In this document: positions 1 through 12,051 of the stretch, piece by piece | Layout: the number at the start of each line of letters is the position of its first letter | Numbering within the stretch: position 1 is the stretch's first letter | NCBI GenBank assembly: GCA_003184365.1 | Contig: NKYR01000053.1 | Location: forward strand, 124,001-188,000 | DNA: 64,000 nt | Direction: 5' to 3' | DNA from: Evernia prunastri | Lineage: Eukaryota > Ascomycota > Lecanoromycetes > Lecanorales > Parmeliaceae | The notes under the pieces: model-generated | The model's input: the letters and a program-made list of their open reading frames with translations, nothing else | What the model was told of the DNA's origin: nothing | The model's database searches: none | Program-made: the position numbers and the translations under genes

Positions 1-1
1 C

Positions 2-121
2 TACGACCCGGCCGTGTCGAGGGTCTGCTTCGAGATGCTGCTCGAGCTGTTCGCGCGCGCGCTGCGGGCGGACCTGGGGCCCAGGGACGGCGGCGGGGAG
101 GGCGTTGAGGATGTTTGTTAG
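2..121 (+). CDS. 3' end of an unidentified protein-coding gene (partial)
   Basis: An open frame enters from the left edge and stops at TAG 119-121, giving 39 residues that start YDPAVSRVCFEMLLELFARA. The DNA is very GC-rich with strong third-position G/C, like the coding parts at 24.3-25.4 kb and 44.0-44.5 kb. The spacing of Tyr, Ala and hydrophobic residues is loosely like the last helix of dienelactone hydrolase-family proteins, but the fragment is too short to assign. The rest of the gene is outside the window. The coding call rests only on frame and composition. Confidence 0.4.
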   Translation, partial: YDPAVSRVCFEMLLELFARALRADLGPRDGGGEGVEDVC

Positions 122-1217
122 GTGGTTGTTTGTTAGGTGGTTGTGTGGTGTAATCCCCCCCCCGGGGGTTTTTTTTGGCTCGGTTCGTGTAGTCAGTTGG
201 GATACGAATGCGGTCGTGTCCGTGCTGGGGAAAGGGGCGAGCGGGTGGGAGGAAGAGGTCGTTTTGTCCCCCCTCTCTTTAAAGTCCTTGGGCACGGAAT
301 TCTTCCCTCCAAATGCAATGAACTACTCTACTGGGTTCAGGGAGCACTGTGCCGAGTTGACAGACTCTGGTCAACAACCCATTGGTGATGGCGGCATTTA
401 CTTGGACTTGGTTATCCAGAAATGGGAGTTACCCTTTCCAAAGACCCATAGTGCTTGCACTCTAGCGTACAGCACAGAATTCCAAGCATACCCAACTTTC
501 GTCCCATCTATGAAAGGCCCTACCCTTACCAGACTCCTCAAAACCTAGCGTCACTAAGAGCTCCTAAAGTTCTGCCGCACTACCCCATCGAGCCATCCCA
601 CAAATAGGCCCAGCTTCCTATTACCCTAGACCGCGTTTTCCTTGGTAGCCACCTTCAAAGAGTGCTTGATAGAATTGAATGTTTCTATTGTGACCTCCCT
701 TTGTCCAGTCTTGACAGACTGGAGTTGAATCGAGTCGATGGGCGCGTAAAACGATAGATCATTGACCAATGTCGATAAAGAAGGGGTACTTGACGGCCAC
801 TTGATCCTTGAGAAGCTCGAGAGGGCTCTGGTTAGCGGATCACGGGATAAAACCGTTTCAGTCTTCCTCGAAAGACTCCCAGGCGTCGACGTTGTAGACT
901 AGACAACGATTGGGTCTTCGAGGAGATAATGTGTAGACTCGGGGTTCTTGTTCGCGTGGGCAAGATTTCGCAAAAGAATCTGATTCTGAGAGCCGATGTT
1001 TGGGAGCAACTTCGGTCAAGAGCTTGATGACTGCCCAAATTGTGCAAAGTCTGGAGCGATATCGGTTGCAGAGAGTGGGGAAGGAGAGGAGCTTACTCCT
1101 TCCTCTCCCAGCTAGCCCCATCTCAAGATGCATTCAGCCTGCGTCAGGAGCATAGGCGGTTGCGCCTTAGTCTTGGCTTGAACCCGTCGTCTGAATTGTT
1201 GGAGGATGAGGTCTGCG
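122..1217. other. Intergenic, no supported gene
   Basis: About 1.1 kb between the partial left-edge gene and the 3' end of the ketosamine kinase. It has short poly-C and poly-T runs near 155-176 and several short ORFs. A 91-codon minus-strand ORF (858-1133) matches nothing I recognise and has no clear splice partners. I see no repeat, RNA gene or promoter I would defend. Confidence 0.5.
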
Positions 1218-2323
1218 TCAGATCTCGCTCTTCGCGCCGTACTTCCTATGCAAAGCCCTCATGATCGAAACAGCCCCAGACTTATAGCCTCCGCGGAAGA
1301 TCGCATGATGATTCAGGTGATGATATCTTCTTCCAGGTTAGTATAATCCTCGCAGACCTTCAAGTCATACTTACAGTTCATATAGATTGACTCGATCCTC
1401 ATACTCGTCCACCGGCTCAGTCTTAGGACAGATTTGATGATACTCCTTCAGGAAGCTCCCCCCGAACCCGCCAAACATCCTCATTATCCCAAGTTCATAT
1501 TCGCTATGCGCATAGCAAGCACTGGGATCAAAAATGACATCTTCGACAGGTCCTTTGCCACTTATTCTTCCTTTCCCTTCATTTCCGCTCCACAGATCGC
1601 CGTGGACAACGACGGGGGTGATTCCCTTGCCATTGTTTAGGTGCTTGTCTCCAATGAGCCTGGGTACCGTCTCTGCAATCGTCTTCTCTACTAAAGAGCG
1701 AAGGGTAGGATCCTTTCCGTTTGTGTGTTCGCTTTTCTTGAGGATGGCGAGGAGACGATGTTGGGCGTAGAAGTCGGCCCAGGATTCTGTGTAATCGTTG
1801 GGCTGTTCTGTGTCACCGCAGCAAGCTATAAGGGAAATCATCAGGACAATTCAGTAGTTGGGTGATGCTCCCACTTACTCGGTACCGGAAAGCCAAAGAC
1901 GGGTTTCAGAAAGCCTTCTGGGATCGGGGCGGGTGTGGTGTGGAGCTTGGCCAACTTCGCCGCTAACGACATCCCAGACCCCTTTTCGCTACCTGACGAT
2001 GTTCCACTCATGTCCAAAAAATCAGTGACCAAAAATGCACCGCCTGCAGCGTCCTCTAGAGGCCCGTGTGCGAAGCTGGCAGGACATAGTGAAGGGATGG
2101 TGTGGATGGCATTGAGTGAGGCATGTTCACCCGCAAACATGACTTCGGCATCTTTGCCCTTGCCGGTCTTCATGAAGAAGTGTTTCTCAGTGCCATCTTT
2201 CAACGTTGTAGAAATCTTTGCGGTGGTGGAAAATCCCGATCCGCCGTGCCTTGCAACTGTGGTGTTGGCTCTGTCGAGGCTCAATGCCTTGATGACAGCA
2301 GAGTCGATCTTCATCTTACTCAT
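1218..2323 (-). CDS. Fructosamine/ketosamine-3-kinase family protein
   Basis: Three exons, complement(join(1218..1326,1375..1825,1879..2323)), give 334 aa, close to the usual size of this family. These kinases phosphorylate sugar adducts on lysines (fructosamines, ribulosamines), making them unstable so that glycated proteins are repaired. The fold is related to choline and aminoglycoside kinases. Seen in the sequence: the N-terminal start MSKMKIDSAVIKALSLD; the catalytic-loop motif VVVHGDLWSGN in exon 2; the metal-binding DPSACYAHSEYELG; and a C-terminal HHLNHHAIFRGGYKSGA block that is restored only by splicing into exon 3. Intron 1 (1826..1878) and intron 2 (1327..1374) are GT-AG, and intron 2 has a TACTAAC branch site. 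The ATG at 2323 was chosen because an upstream in-frame extension adds only non-family sequence. The protein is probably cytosolic. Confidence 0.9.
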
Positions 2324-2916
2324 ATGGTACGAACGCCGACGAAAGGTAACTGGAAAAGGGTAAGGCAATGCGGATGAAGGGGAATTATAGTAGAAAACGC
2401 TTTGGAATTCCAATGTACGGAATGCTGAATACTACACGTCATACCGAGGTACCTAGCTTAGGAAAATCATAGGTAAAGCGGCTTATCGATAACGGCCCTA
2501 ACCCTACTTTGCAAATATAAATTACCTTATACAGTATCACTGCGAGTAAAGTACCGAGGCGTGTAAGATAAGGCATGAGTGAAGTACGGAATAGAAGAGA
2601 GAAAATAAGATTCAAGATTCGAGATTCGAGACAACTCCCCGTGATTAAAATTCCCGAAATCCAAAAGACACATTAATTTATTGCCAATAAGAATAAGCCT
2701 CCAATCATCACTCTGCTCATCAGTCGTAGTCCTACATTAGGCAGTATATACATTGATCCAAAGAATCAACGCCCTTTCGAAACGACTTCACCAATGCTGA
2801 ACGAACAATCTAATTGTAGAGTGACACGATGTAACGCTAAAACGAACAAGGCCATCACCGGCGCCCCCGAGTAACGTAGCTCCAGCATCCGGGAATGTGC
2901 ATGCAGCGGCAACAAT
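2324..2916. other. Intergenic, AT-rich promoter of the kinase and 3' side of vid28
   Basis: About 590 bp, AT-rich, with no supported ORF. It should hold the promoter of the leftward kinase gene and the 3' UTR of the leftward vid28 gene. No clear TATA box or terminator signal was picked out. Confidence 0.5.
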
Positions 2917-5900
2917 CTACAGGCGTAGTAGGCTCGACATTTGATTTCCGGCAGTCCGTGCACGCTCCCGGCAATCCAGGTCAGCATCACGCTCCATATG
3001 CTCCAGCTTTTCATACACCCCAAGCTTCATCAACTCGCGGGCACGCGCCTTGCAATTCATGTTGTCAGACACGTCATCGATCCAGGTAAGGTTGATGACG
3101 ATCCACAAGCAACAGGCGCGGACATCTTTGCTTGGGTGACTAAAGAGTGGCACAAGGAGCTTCAAGAGCTCCGTTTGCGAGATGAGCAATTGGCGCTGGC
3201 GAGTGTTGCCGGCAGCGATGTGCACAATGATGTAGCATACAGAGACAATAATATCAGTCTGTGGTTGAACATGCCTCACTCCATTTTCCGACGATCGTCG
3301 TTCGCGATTGAAGGCATTGAAAACTCTGGGTCTCAGCTTAGCGGCCAGCAGCTCGAATACTTTGTCCTGACCAAGTTCTCGGAAAATGTGTTCGATCATC
3401 TCCGATGCACCGGATCCACAAATGAGGTTCCGAATGAAGTCCAGTCCTTGCTGCTGTATCGCCAGCTCATCTGTGAGCGCCGGCTGAGAGGAGCGACGCC
3501 CACTGGTAAGTCCTATTGTCTCCGACATCGGGCCGCGGCCACTGATCGGATGTGAATACAGTTTCCGTTCCTCTGCTCTGCTCAAAGCTCCGATACTGTC
3601 GACCATCTTGAGATCTTCTTCACCATCCTCTTCAAGGTCCTGACTAGACTCTCGCGATTCTTCTTCGACGGCGTTCAGTAGATCCACTTGCTCGCCAGCG
3701 GCGTTGGGGGTACTCATTCTGATTGGAGTTGAAGAGCCGTCTTCGCGATCCCCAATCCTTGACATAGCGGCGTGACTGGCAGCTTCTACGTCGTTATTGA
3801 CTATCTGCTTCAACCAGCCAGGGCCAAGCTCCTCTAGGCAGCTCATCTTGATAGCATTCGACGCGCCAAGCACGACATGCTTAAGTGCCCATACCGAGTT
3901 CAGACGCAGATTTGCATTCATCGAATGAGCATGCTCGCACAAGATCTTCAATGCACCAGCCTCAATTATCGCCTGGACTTTCGTCAGTACGTATCTGAGA
4001 AGGGGGTTGGGGATGCAAGGATAACAACCTCTCGCATCGGACTAAAATGGAGGACGAGATTCGTCACAACGGCAGTTGCTGCAATCTGAAGTTGTATGTC
4101 TTGGCATTTGATCAAAACAAAGAGAGGAGCTGGGAGGCCAGCATCCATAAGGCTGGTTCTCAAAGTGTTGACTGATCTTGACAAGGCCCTGGCTGCTCCA
4201 CAAGCAGCCAAGATAGCATCTTTGCAGTTTCCTGTGAACGCTCTGCGATACCGCGAGATCTCCTCAGCTTGGCGATTCGCTGACGCAACAGGATCGCACT
4301 CTTCCGGTTTCAGGGTCTTGATGACAAATGGTACGACTCCGTTGTCTATGATGGCTCTCCTGTACTCATCCTTATCAGACGCAATGGCAGCAAGAGCGAT
4401 AAGTACCGATGCTCTCAGCCTCATAACATGATAAGCTGTAGCGGACAATCCAGCAGGGCCAAGCTTTGAGCCGTCATCTCGGCCCTCCGGATGCCTAGAG
4501 GTGGATGACTCAGGCGTCCACATAGCCACCGAAGCATTGGCAGGCAGCTCGTCGTAAGACTCCTTAAGGAGCTGAGACAATTTCTTGATAGCTCCAGCGT
4601 CAGCTGCCGCCTTTTGGATCTCCAAGCTATTTGCCGCGAGCATAGCCAGGACCAGAGGAGCTTGTTCCTTAATGAGTCTCTCAGGGGAAGCAAGGACGCT
4701 AGTATCGTAGGTATTAGAAACGTCCAAGGAGGTGTTTGAGTCTTTGTCCAGCAAGCGTACAAGCGAAGGGACAAGCAGGAGTGCAAATGCTGCCTCCCGA
4801 CCACGCTTTGTCAGTCCGTGTCGATACAGGATTGCGAGCACCCATGCGGCCATCAACCCCGTTACTTCATTTTCTACTCTAGCAAGGTACAGCAGCCATG
4901 CAATCAAATTGCTCTCTTCTTCTTCTATGAATTCGAGCCCCTGGCTTTGGATAACTTCAATGGCAGAGCTGAAACTCCTCGACATCTGAGTTTGCTTACT
5001 TGAGGAACCAAGAGCTCCAAGCGGAGGGAAATTGGAATTTGGCGTCAAAGAGCTCCGGAAATGGGTGCTTGGAAGGGGAGGAATGAGAACGTCAATGGTA
5101 TTGGGAGGTGTCTGGCGGGCATTGAACAGGCTTGAAGCGTTAGAACCCCAAGCGGTAGGCTTCTTTTCGTCGGACGAGACGCCGTCCGCTTCAGATTTTT
5201 GGAAAACAGAAGCAAAGGCTGGCGCGTTCAAAAACTGTATAGCTCTGGGTTTGGAATGTTGGATAATAGCTCCAATAGCTTGTAGTATTGGTGATATCCT
5301 CGACCCTGAGGCCGCGGGAGCAACATCGCCAATATGCTTAGATCCTCCGTTACAAGGGTTAAAGGAACATCCGGCAGCGACGACAAAGGATGCCAGTCTG
5401 ACTGCAAGGGCTTCCAAAACCCCGGTCTGAGCCAGCATTGCCCGATGATGCTCGTCTCGACACATTTTACTTATCAACGATGCTGTTAGCGCAATCTGTT
5501 GTTGAGCTACTAAGGACGGCGACGTCTGCGCTATTAGAGTCGCTATGGTTGGCAGATGCTGCTCCGTATACAGTAGGCTGAGCAAACCATCCTCACTTGT
5601 GTCGTGGCCTGAATGGGACAGGAAGAGCGAATCGGCCACGGCATTCAGGGATCGCAAGGCATTCAACACCAGGTGAGACGAGGACTCTGCAGGCGAGAGT
5701 AGGGCAAGTAATGGAGATATGACAAGCCCGGCAAAGATAGGAGAGAGGTAAGATGGACCACCTGTTGACCACTGCAATATCAGAATTGGAATCGGCAGAA
5801 CCGTCCAGAGAACAGCTGTTCCCTACTAACCATGTGCCAGACTCCCGACTATGATGACTGCTTGAAGTCGAGCCTCTTCCTCATCGCTTCTCCCACCCCT

Positions 5901-6137
5901 CTGCTTCGACTGGTTGATACTACTGTTGACATCTCGGTGCCGCCTCTTCCCATTTCCTTTGTGGGTGTTCAAGATACGCGCTATAGGCGCCAGCACCCCG
6001 AGACTAACCCACATCTCCTTCTTCTGCTCGTGTCCAATGACTTCATTTTTAAGAGCCCGTAACGCTGCAACCTGACTGGCGGGAGAGGAAGCACTTCGTA
6101 GCTCGGACAGGATGGGAGGGGTGGATGGCCGGGTCAT
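2917..6137 (-). CDS. vid28: Armadillo-repeat GID/CTLH ubiquitin-ligase subunit (Vid28/Gid5, ARMC8-like)
   Basis: Three exons, complement(join(2917..3972,4029..5761,5831..6137)), give 1031 aa. In yeast Vid28/Gid5 is the armadillo scaffold of the GID E3 ligase, which marks gluconeogenic enzymes for degradation when glucose returns; ARMC8 is the animal counterpart. Helical armadillo repeats run through most of the protein. The most diagnostic part is C-terminal: an IIVHIAAGNTRQRQLLI block, then LVPLFSHPSKDVRACCLWIV, then NLTWIDD, ending in a Cys/Arg-rich helix. The first join gives the continuous VGSLAHGGPSYLSPIFAGL. The second gives FSPMREAIIEAGALKILCEH, a well-conserved Vid28/ARMC8 stretch, which supports both introns (5762..5830 and 3973..4028). 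A low-complexity acidic and Ser-rich insert sits between the last two repeat blocks. Confidence 0.9.
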
Positions 6138-7615
6138 GCCTGGGGCAGTGTAGGAGAGTCAGGTGCGGATGTGATAGGCTTGCCGAGTGTGAGGGTCATA
6201 GAATATGCAAGTGTAAGTCGATCGAAACGTAATAACGAATTGCTGGAAGCGCATGGAATGTACAATGCTCAATTTTCTAGTTGGGTTTAGGGTTGATCCT
6301 CAGCGGAAAGTCCTGGACTTCTGGAGCCCGACCCGGGAATTCAGGACAGCCCGCGGAATCAGTTGAGTGCCGCCAGATCTGTACAAGATGATCCTGCGTG
6401 TTTAATCAATAATAAAATTATGTATATGCACAGCTCAACCCAGTTACCCAGATGCGGCGGAGGGTGTCGAGATTGTGTGGTAGAGAGTTATCGATGTACT
6501 TTCTACACCAATTACATAATCCGACGAAGTTGTTCCTAGTTGACCTTAACCTACCTAGCTCAAACGAGATTAGCGGAATCTTAAAATCCGGGGTAAATGC
6601 GACTTCCCGGACTCACGGACCACCAGCAGTCTGAGGAAATTCGAAGCATCTGCTCATGAGCCCTTCATATGAATGTTGGTATGCAACTAGCTACACGTGT
6701 ATGGTTCCTTGCACATGATTGCTGTCTTTTGCATTACCGTATTGCTATATTTGAAGAAGTCTTTCACGCACGTCCACGCAGTCGTTTAGTTGTCGTTTAC
6801 TCGTTTTAGCAGTGCTCATTCCCCCTTCTCCTTCTGTCATAAGGTTCAATTAATTTGAGCAAGGCTATAAGCTCAGAAGCTGCAATTCTTTCTTTGACCT
6901 GATCACTTGCACGTGGGCCCTATGGGGCTAATCATTGGGTACGGTGGCCATGCGACTTGATGCTTCTTGTCTGCGGCTAATACGAGCACCACGAGTAAGG
7001 TGGGACGCTATGATAATCTTGCGGCTCTTTCTCTCTGGATCAACATCTGAAACAATCAAAATCTTCCGCCTGTCACTGATTCACTGTGGAGTCTGCGGTG
7101 GTACTTGCTTTGATAATTTCATTTTCCATACGTGTACGGATTCAAGGACAGCCCATCGGTCGTTGCGGATCACAGTGCGGCTGTCGGTAAACGTCAAGTC
7201 TGCGGTGCGCTTCCGTAATGCTCAAGCTTTCTCGGGGAGACAATCTGGGGTACATGTGGCAGGAAGTCTTGATAGAATTTGATGAGAGGTCAAGGACGTT
7301 GCGCAAGGCTGTAGCGGAAGAAAAGTCTGATGAGTTGCCAGCTGGAGATGTATATAACAGGTGGATGTGTTAGGTTCGGGGGTTTTGGTCGTCTGAACAG
7401 CATACGGTAGCTTTTCCCTACCCCTTATCTCCTCAAGCATTAGAAGGACAGCAATGATAGAGTCTTAAACGTCAACCTTTGATATCGCAAATCCTCGTTT
7501 CTTTTTCCCCATTCCCTCTTATGCCAAAGGAGGGAAAGCGCTTCATCAAATCCCTCGACTACCTCAATAGGGCACCAAAAGAGTTCGATAAGAAAAGCCA
7601 AGCCAAGCCTAGATA
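6138..7615. other. Divergent intergenic region between vid28 and the cyclin gene
   Basis: About 1.5 kb separating two divergently transcribed genes, so it should hold both promoters. A 115-codon plus-strand ORF (6935-7282) has no recognisable family or splice context. The last 200 bp before the cyclin start include a pyrimidine-rich stretch (TTTCTTTTTCCCC near 7500), typical of fungal promoters or leaders. Nothing else is supported. Confidence 0.5.
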
Positions 7616-9055
7616 ATGCCAAGTCACACTAACGGTATGCGGCCCACGGGCATCCGCCGGCGTCAACATTACCCACCGCCTTATTCTGGTCAAGCACGAC
7701 ATTATTACTCCAACGGTTCCTGGCATAATCCGTACGCTGCAAGAGAATCCTGTTACTCCGACTTCGTCCCTTGTACGTACGACGAACGCACCTTACTCAC
7801 CCGCCTCTACAAGTATGCGCGTGACTTCCTCGCCCAGACGAACGGCACCTTCCTTCAGCGGAGCCCTATTTCAAACGGTAGTGGCAGTAGTGGCGGCGGC
7901 CGCTCTCCCTCTGATATTGAAATGATAACCTCCTCTCCTTCGCCCACCCTTCATGCCAGCAGCACTCCATCATGTTCTCCCCGATCTTCCTACGATGGAA
8001 AAACGTTCCGCTTTCCCACCTCGCAATCCCCACGCCCGTTCATTAAGCAGCCTCCGCCAGCAGCTTTTCCACGCCACGTCTCTCAGTCGCCTACGGTCAC
8101 CTCAAACCCGCACAAAAGACCTCTGTCTACGTCTCCTGCCAAGAAGGCCACAGTAGATGCAGGCACACAATACTCTCCTCCCTCCGCGCCAATGCCCCAT
8201 CCTTCGAGAAAGGCGGGCAAGCTGCGTACTCCTAGTCCTCCACAACCAACACTTCCACCACCAGAGCCCGCTTTGGAACCGCAACTGCCGTCCAGGCGTG
8301 CTGCTGAACCCGTGGCAGAGCCACAAATAGCCTCCGCATCCTCGACCACACTTGCCAAGTCCTCCTCGTCCTCACAAGGCTCCTCACCAAAACGTGCCCG
8401 GCACGCCAGACCCACAGTAAAACTCATGCCATTGCAGTATGAAACCTGCGATGTGAAAGATCTAGTACTTATGATTAGTAATATGCTCCTCGAGCTCATC
8501 AAATTCAATGACGAAATCCCGCTAAAAGATGGCCGGTTGACCAGATTCCACTCTCGGGCCCCTCCAGGCATTGGGGTCAAAGACTATTTGCAACGGCTGA
8601 CGACGCACGCTACCCTCTCTCCGCCAATACTGCTCAGTATGGTATACTACATTGACCGCTTATGCGCCCTCTACCCCGCTTTTACCATCTCGTCGCTCAC
8701 AGTCCATCGATTTCTTATCACAAGCGCTACAGTAGCAAGCAAAGGGCTCAGCGACAGCTTCTGGACAAACAACACATATGCTCGAGTAGGGGGCGTTAGT
8801 TTGAAAGAGTTGGCCTTGTTGGAACTGGAGTTTCTGTGGAGGGTGGAGTGGAGGATTGTACCGAAGCCGGAGGTGCTGGTTGATTACTATCGAAGCTTGG
8901 TGGAAAGGAGTGAAGGGTTCAAGATCGAGGGAGAGTCAACGAGCGAGATCTCCTCGTCTAAATCCTCGTCCAAATCCTCGTCAAGTGAAGAAGAAATGGA
9001 TATCGTAGACAGCAAGGAGAGCAGGGAGAAAGGCAAAGAGAAAGCTCGGGAATGA
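7616..9055 (+). CDS. PHO80/PCL-type cyclin (Pho85-kinase partner)
   Basis: A single-exon gene of 479 aa. The first 270 residues are low-complexity, rich in Ser and Pro. The cyclin box lies at about residues 280-430. It starts YETCDVKDLVLMISNMLLEL, followed by a block with FHSRAPPGIGVKDYLQRL, the helix YYIDRLCALYP, VHRFLITSATVASK, and FWTNNTYARVGGVSLKELALLE. The -NNTYARVGG-LNxLE-type block is typical of PHO80-family cyclins, which bind the Pho85/PHOA kinase and control phosphate, glycogen and cell-cycle responses. Sequence alone does not separate Pho80/PREG from Pcl6/7 types. The C-terminus ends in a Ser-rich and Lys/Glu-rich tail with a run of SSKSS repeats. The ATG at 7616 gives the full frame with no in-frame upstream alternative. 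Confidence 0.88.
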   Translation: MPSHTNGMRPTGIRRRQHYPPPYSGQARHYYSNGSWHNPYAARESCYSDFVPCTYDERTLLTRLYKYARDFLAQTNGTFLQRSPISNGSGSSGGGRSPSDIEMITSSPSPTLHASSTPSCSPRSSYDGKTFRFPTSQSPRPFIKQPPPAAFPRHVSQSPTVTSNPHKRPLSTSPAKKATVDAGTQYSPPSAPMPHPSRKAGKLRTPSPPQPTLPPPEPALEPQLPSRRAAEPVAEPQIASASSTTLAKSSSSSQGSSPKRARHARPTVKLMPLQYETCDVKDLVLMISNMLLELIKFNDEIPLKDGRLTRFHSRAPPGIGVKDYLQRLTTHATLSPPILLSMVYYIDRLCALYPAFTISSLTVHRFLITSATVASKGLSDSFWTNNTYARVGGVSLKELALLELEFLWRVEWRIVPKPEVLVDYYRSLVERSEGFKIEGESTSEISSSKSSSKSSSSEEEMDIVDSKESREKGKEKARE

Positions 9056-9237
9056 TACCACGATCAATCAATTCAGGAAGACAAATTCTTTCAAACATGA
9101 AACAGAAGCTTGAGCAAAGGCCAAGCTCCCCAACGCGGGACACTGTACATAGTCCATTGAGTTAATGCGGCAGTTTTGACGCCAGGGCCACAACGCCTGC
9201 AATTTAAATATCTCTCCGGTAAATACGATATTCAGTG

Positions 9238-9488
9238 TTGTTCTTCTTGTCTTAGTGCCCATACGCTGACCACTTGATCGCTTACAATCCCTCAAAACTT
9301 GTTCTTCTTGTCCTACTTGACGCACGTAAACCCGACCCACTTGATCGGTTCCAATCCCCATTTCTTCTCATCTCAACGCTCATAATAAGCCTTGACCTCT
9401 TGATCATTTACAGTCCCCTGAAACTTGTTTCTCCTTGTCGTAATGCACACACAGCTCAGCGACTTTGATCAGTTACAATCCCCACGTC
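9238..9488. repeat. Degenerate tandem repeat, about four units of 61-64 bp
   Basis: Four imperfect units start near 9238, 9299, 9361 and 9425. Each has a TTGTTCTTCTTGTC-like start, and each carries a later core resembling CTTGATCRNTTACAATCCCC. The repeat lies in the gap between two convergent genes (the cyclin and the 648-aa protein). It is not coding in any frame I can support. Confidence 0.7.
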
Positions 9489-9628
9489 CGATAACAAAGA
9501 TAAAGGTACACTTCCTCCCCCCTCCCCCCCTCCCCCCTCAGAGGCGAAGCGAAGAAAGAGTCCGGTATACCGAGATGCCCAACGACATTCTACATGGAAA
9601 CCTCGAAACAAGACGATCCCCCTCTTCC

Positions 9629-11642
9629 TTACTTACTCCCTTCCCCCAGAATGACCATGTGGACCGAAGCCGCATACGCCATCCGGACCGCACACGCCGT
9701 GCACGTCTCCCTCCCGTCCGCGACGACGGCCAAGAATCCGACATGTGACGCCCACGCCCTTGCCAAAACCGCATTGTCCTCCGCTCCGTCCGCCTCCACC
9801 ACGAGGATGGACTCCGGCCCCAGCGTCCTCTTGGTCTTCGCATCCGCGCTCGCACCGCTCGAACTCGCAAAGCTGGACGCGGGGCTGCTGGTCTCACCCG
9901 GTGTTTCGGCGTCGACGAAGACGCCGTTCCAGCAGCGGAGGTCCAGGAGGAGTTCGTCGACGTTGATGGTTTGGTAGGCGTAGTCCCAGAAGAGAGGATG
10001 CGGGCCGCGGCAAGGGGGGGCGTGGATGAAGGAGACGTCGTAGCGGAGGCGGATGGGGATGATTTCGTTCTCGACGGCGAAGACTATGGCTGCGCTGTAT
10101 GTTATTGGGTCGTCGGCTGAGTCTGGAAGGGAATGCGTGGTGAAGGCTAGTCTTTGGATCCTGACGCAGTCGACGGTGTTGCTGGAGTCTGGAAGTGGCA
10201 GCGTGTAGTCGCGGACAGGATAGCGGTGAGCTGGCGGACCAAGGGGCGCGCTGCGTGCTGCCATCCTTTGGACACGGCTCTTGCTAGGTTTGACGGGAAC
10301 GTCCTCCGTGTGGATGAGCAGTGTCTGTAGTCCGAAGAGGTCATGGCTGGGAAGGCAGGGGCCGAACCAGCCGTAGTCCTGGCTGACACCTCGGCAAGCC
10401 CCCAAGACTTTGCCGACGATGTTCTGGAAGTACCAGTACGTGCAGCCGCCGTATTGGAAGCCGAAGTTGGACTCCATCTTGTCGAAGCCGTGCGGCGCGT
10501 TAATGACAGTAGGATCGCAGTCAATCAGGCATCTCATCGCTAGCCAACACGCGGACGGACCGGGTAGGATCGTACCGGTTATCCAAGAAGATGTATGTGC
10601 GTTTTGGAACTCGAGGGGGATTGCACCATCGCTGTCCTCTTCGAGCATGGCTTCAACCCCGCTCACGTTCGCCCACTTCATGTTACGTGCGAAGCTTAGC
10701 AGTCTTTCCTTTTGGGTATCCTTGGTGAGAGCTGTGATATGAAAACTGGTAGCAGGCCGTAGGAAACCTTCGTCAATAGGGACCAGAGCCATCTTCGACA
10801 GCCAGATCTTACTCAAAGCGAGGTCCCAAGCGACTTTTTCGGGGACGTGAGAGATCATGGAGTGTTCTTGGGGGCCTGCTGCGCGAAGGCGGAGGTCGAG
10901 TTCAACGCTCAGAAGCAGCTGTTGCCAGAAGTGCTTTTCCACGTCCACATCCTCCGTGTCATAGAAATTTGCTAGGATTTGGGAACTGGGGTCGCGAAAG
11001 TCAATCCAGTCAGGGTGGCTCAACGCAGCGATCAGGACCATGATCTGTCTTTCCAGTTGGGGATATGCTCCTTTCTGCCATGCAGGGTCGTAGACAAGTT
11101 GCAGCAGGAATTCCTCCGCAACCTCGATCTAGACCGGGTATCTGTTAGTGTCTCCCAATCTCCAATCAAAGAAAGAGGATTCATCTCTGGCCTACATCTT
11201 CATCCCAGCCGTTCCTCATCAAGTAGTGCAAGCGCTGTAGCACAAGCAGGTTATCCGTGGCTCGAGGTTGAATTTTGTATTTGGGCAAGGGTTCCAGGTC
11301 TCGAGGAGCACTGATCGCGTTAATGTAATGATTGAGCGTGATTGTTCCTGGTAACGCGCCAAAACAGTTCGCCATGCTTGGCTGCTCAAGAGGTTGGCCA
11401 CTCAATGCAAGTGATGTGTCTGCAAGTGTAGAGCCAGCTTGAGAGGAGTCTGCCTCTCGTTCCGAGTGCTTTCCAGCACATGCAAAGCTCACAGTCGCGT
11501 AGAAGCGAGGGTGTCGAATGAGCGTATGATTAGCTTGTGATAAGACACCTTCGAAGTAGAGTGCGCCTTTGGAGATCCATAGCTCGGCGTTGTCCTCAGA
11601 AAGCTCCGACTCTGGATTCAGGCGCTGTGGTGGCCATGACAT
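9629..11642 (-). CDS. Hypothetical protein, 648 aa, family not recognised
   Basis: Two exons, complement(join(9629..11128,11196..11642)). The 67-nt intron (11129..11195) has a CACTAACA branch site and joins NGWDED to IEVAEEFLLQLVYDP in frame. The protein is soluble-looking: no signal peptide and no convincing membrane segment. The central part is rich in aromatic residues (ESNFGFQYGGCTYWYFQNI, then SQDYGWFGPCLPSHDLFG). Near the C-terminus there is a Ser/Ala-rich low-complexity insert, followed by an Ala-rich helix ending GEGSK. The sequence shows constrained composition and frame over 1.9 kb, so I take it as a real gene. I do not recognise catalytic motifs and assign no function. A donor-like GGGAGTAAGTAAGG overlaps the stop, so an additional 3' exon cannot be excluded. 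Confidence 0.7.
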
Positions 11643-12051
11643 TTTGATAGCTATGATTTGACCCAGAACTTGTAGAGTGTTGTACCTTCTTCCAAGTCAG
11701 CGCCTACCCAAGCTTCGGAGCAAAAGCAATGATTGTGGCAACTGTTGAAAAATCGATCTGTGATCTTGGACAGAAATCGATGGTGAACAACACATGAAAT
11801 GAGGCTTCTGTGCCAAATGAACCCAACGTTTCATTTACTTCACCTCTCACAGAATGACGTTATTCCAGCGCTCAATCCCGGTAGGCCATCTCTCTCTAGA
11901 GATACAGCCCCTTGTCCGTGTCATGCATAAATTCATATTGCAGAGGATTATACTCATTTACAAGGATATGTACCTGAACCCCACTTCTTTAATGCGATGG
12001 ACAGAGTCAGATCGCACACTCACTCAGGAATATCGATCATTTATTGCCTCA
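11643..12051. other. Intergenic between two leftward genes
   Basis: About 410 bp. It should carry the promoter of the 648-aa protein gene and the 3' UTR of the VTC gene. An 86-codon plus-strand ORF starting at 11854 overlaps the VTC 3' end and has no family signal. Confidence 0.45.

Noticed and set aside
858..1133. 91-codon minus-strand ORF near the left end
   Set aside because: No family, no splice partners, and it overlaps other random frames of similar length.
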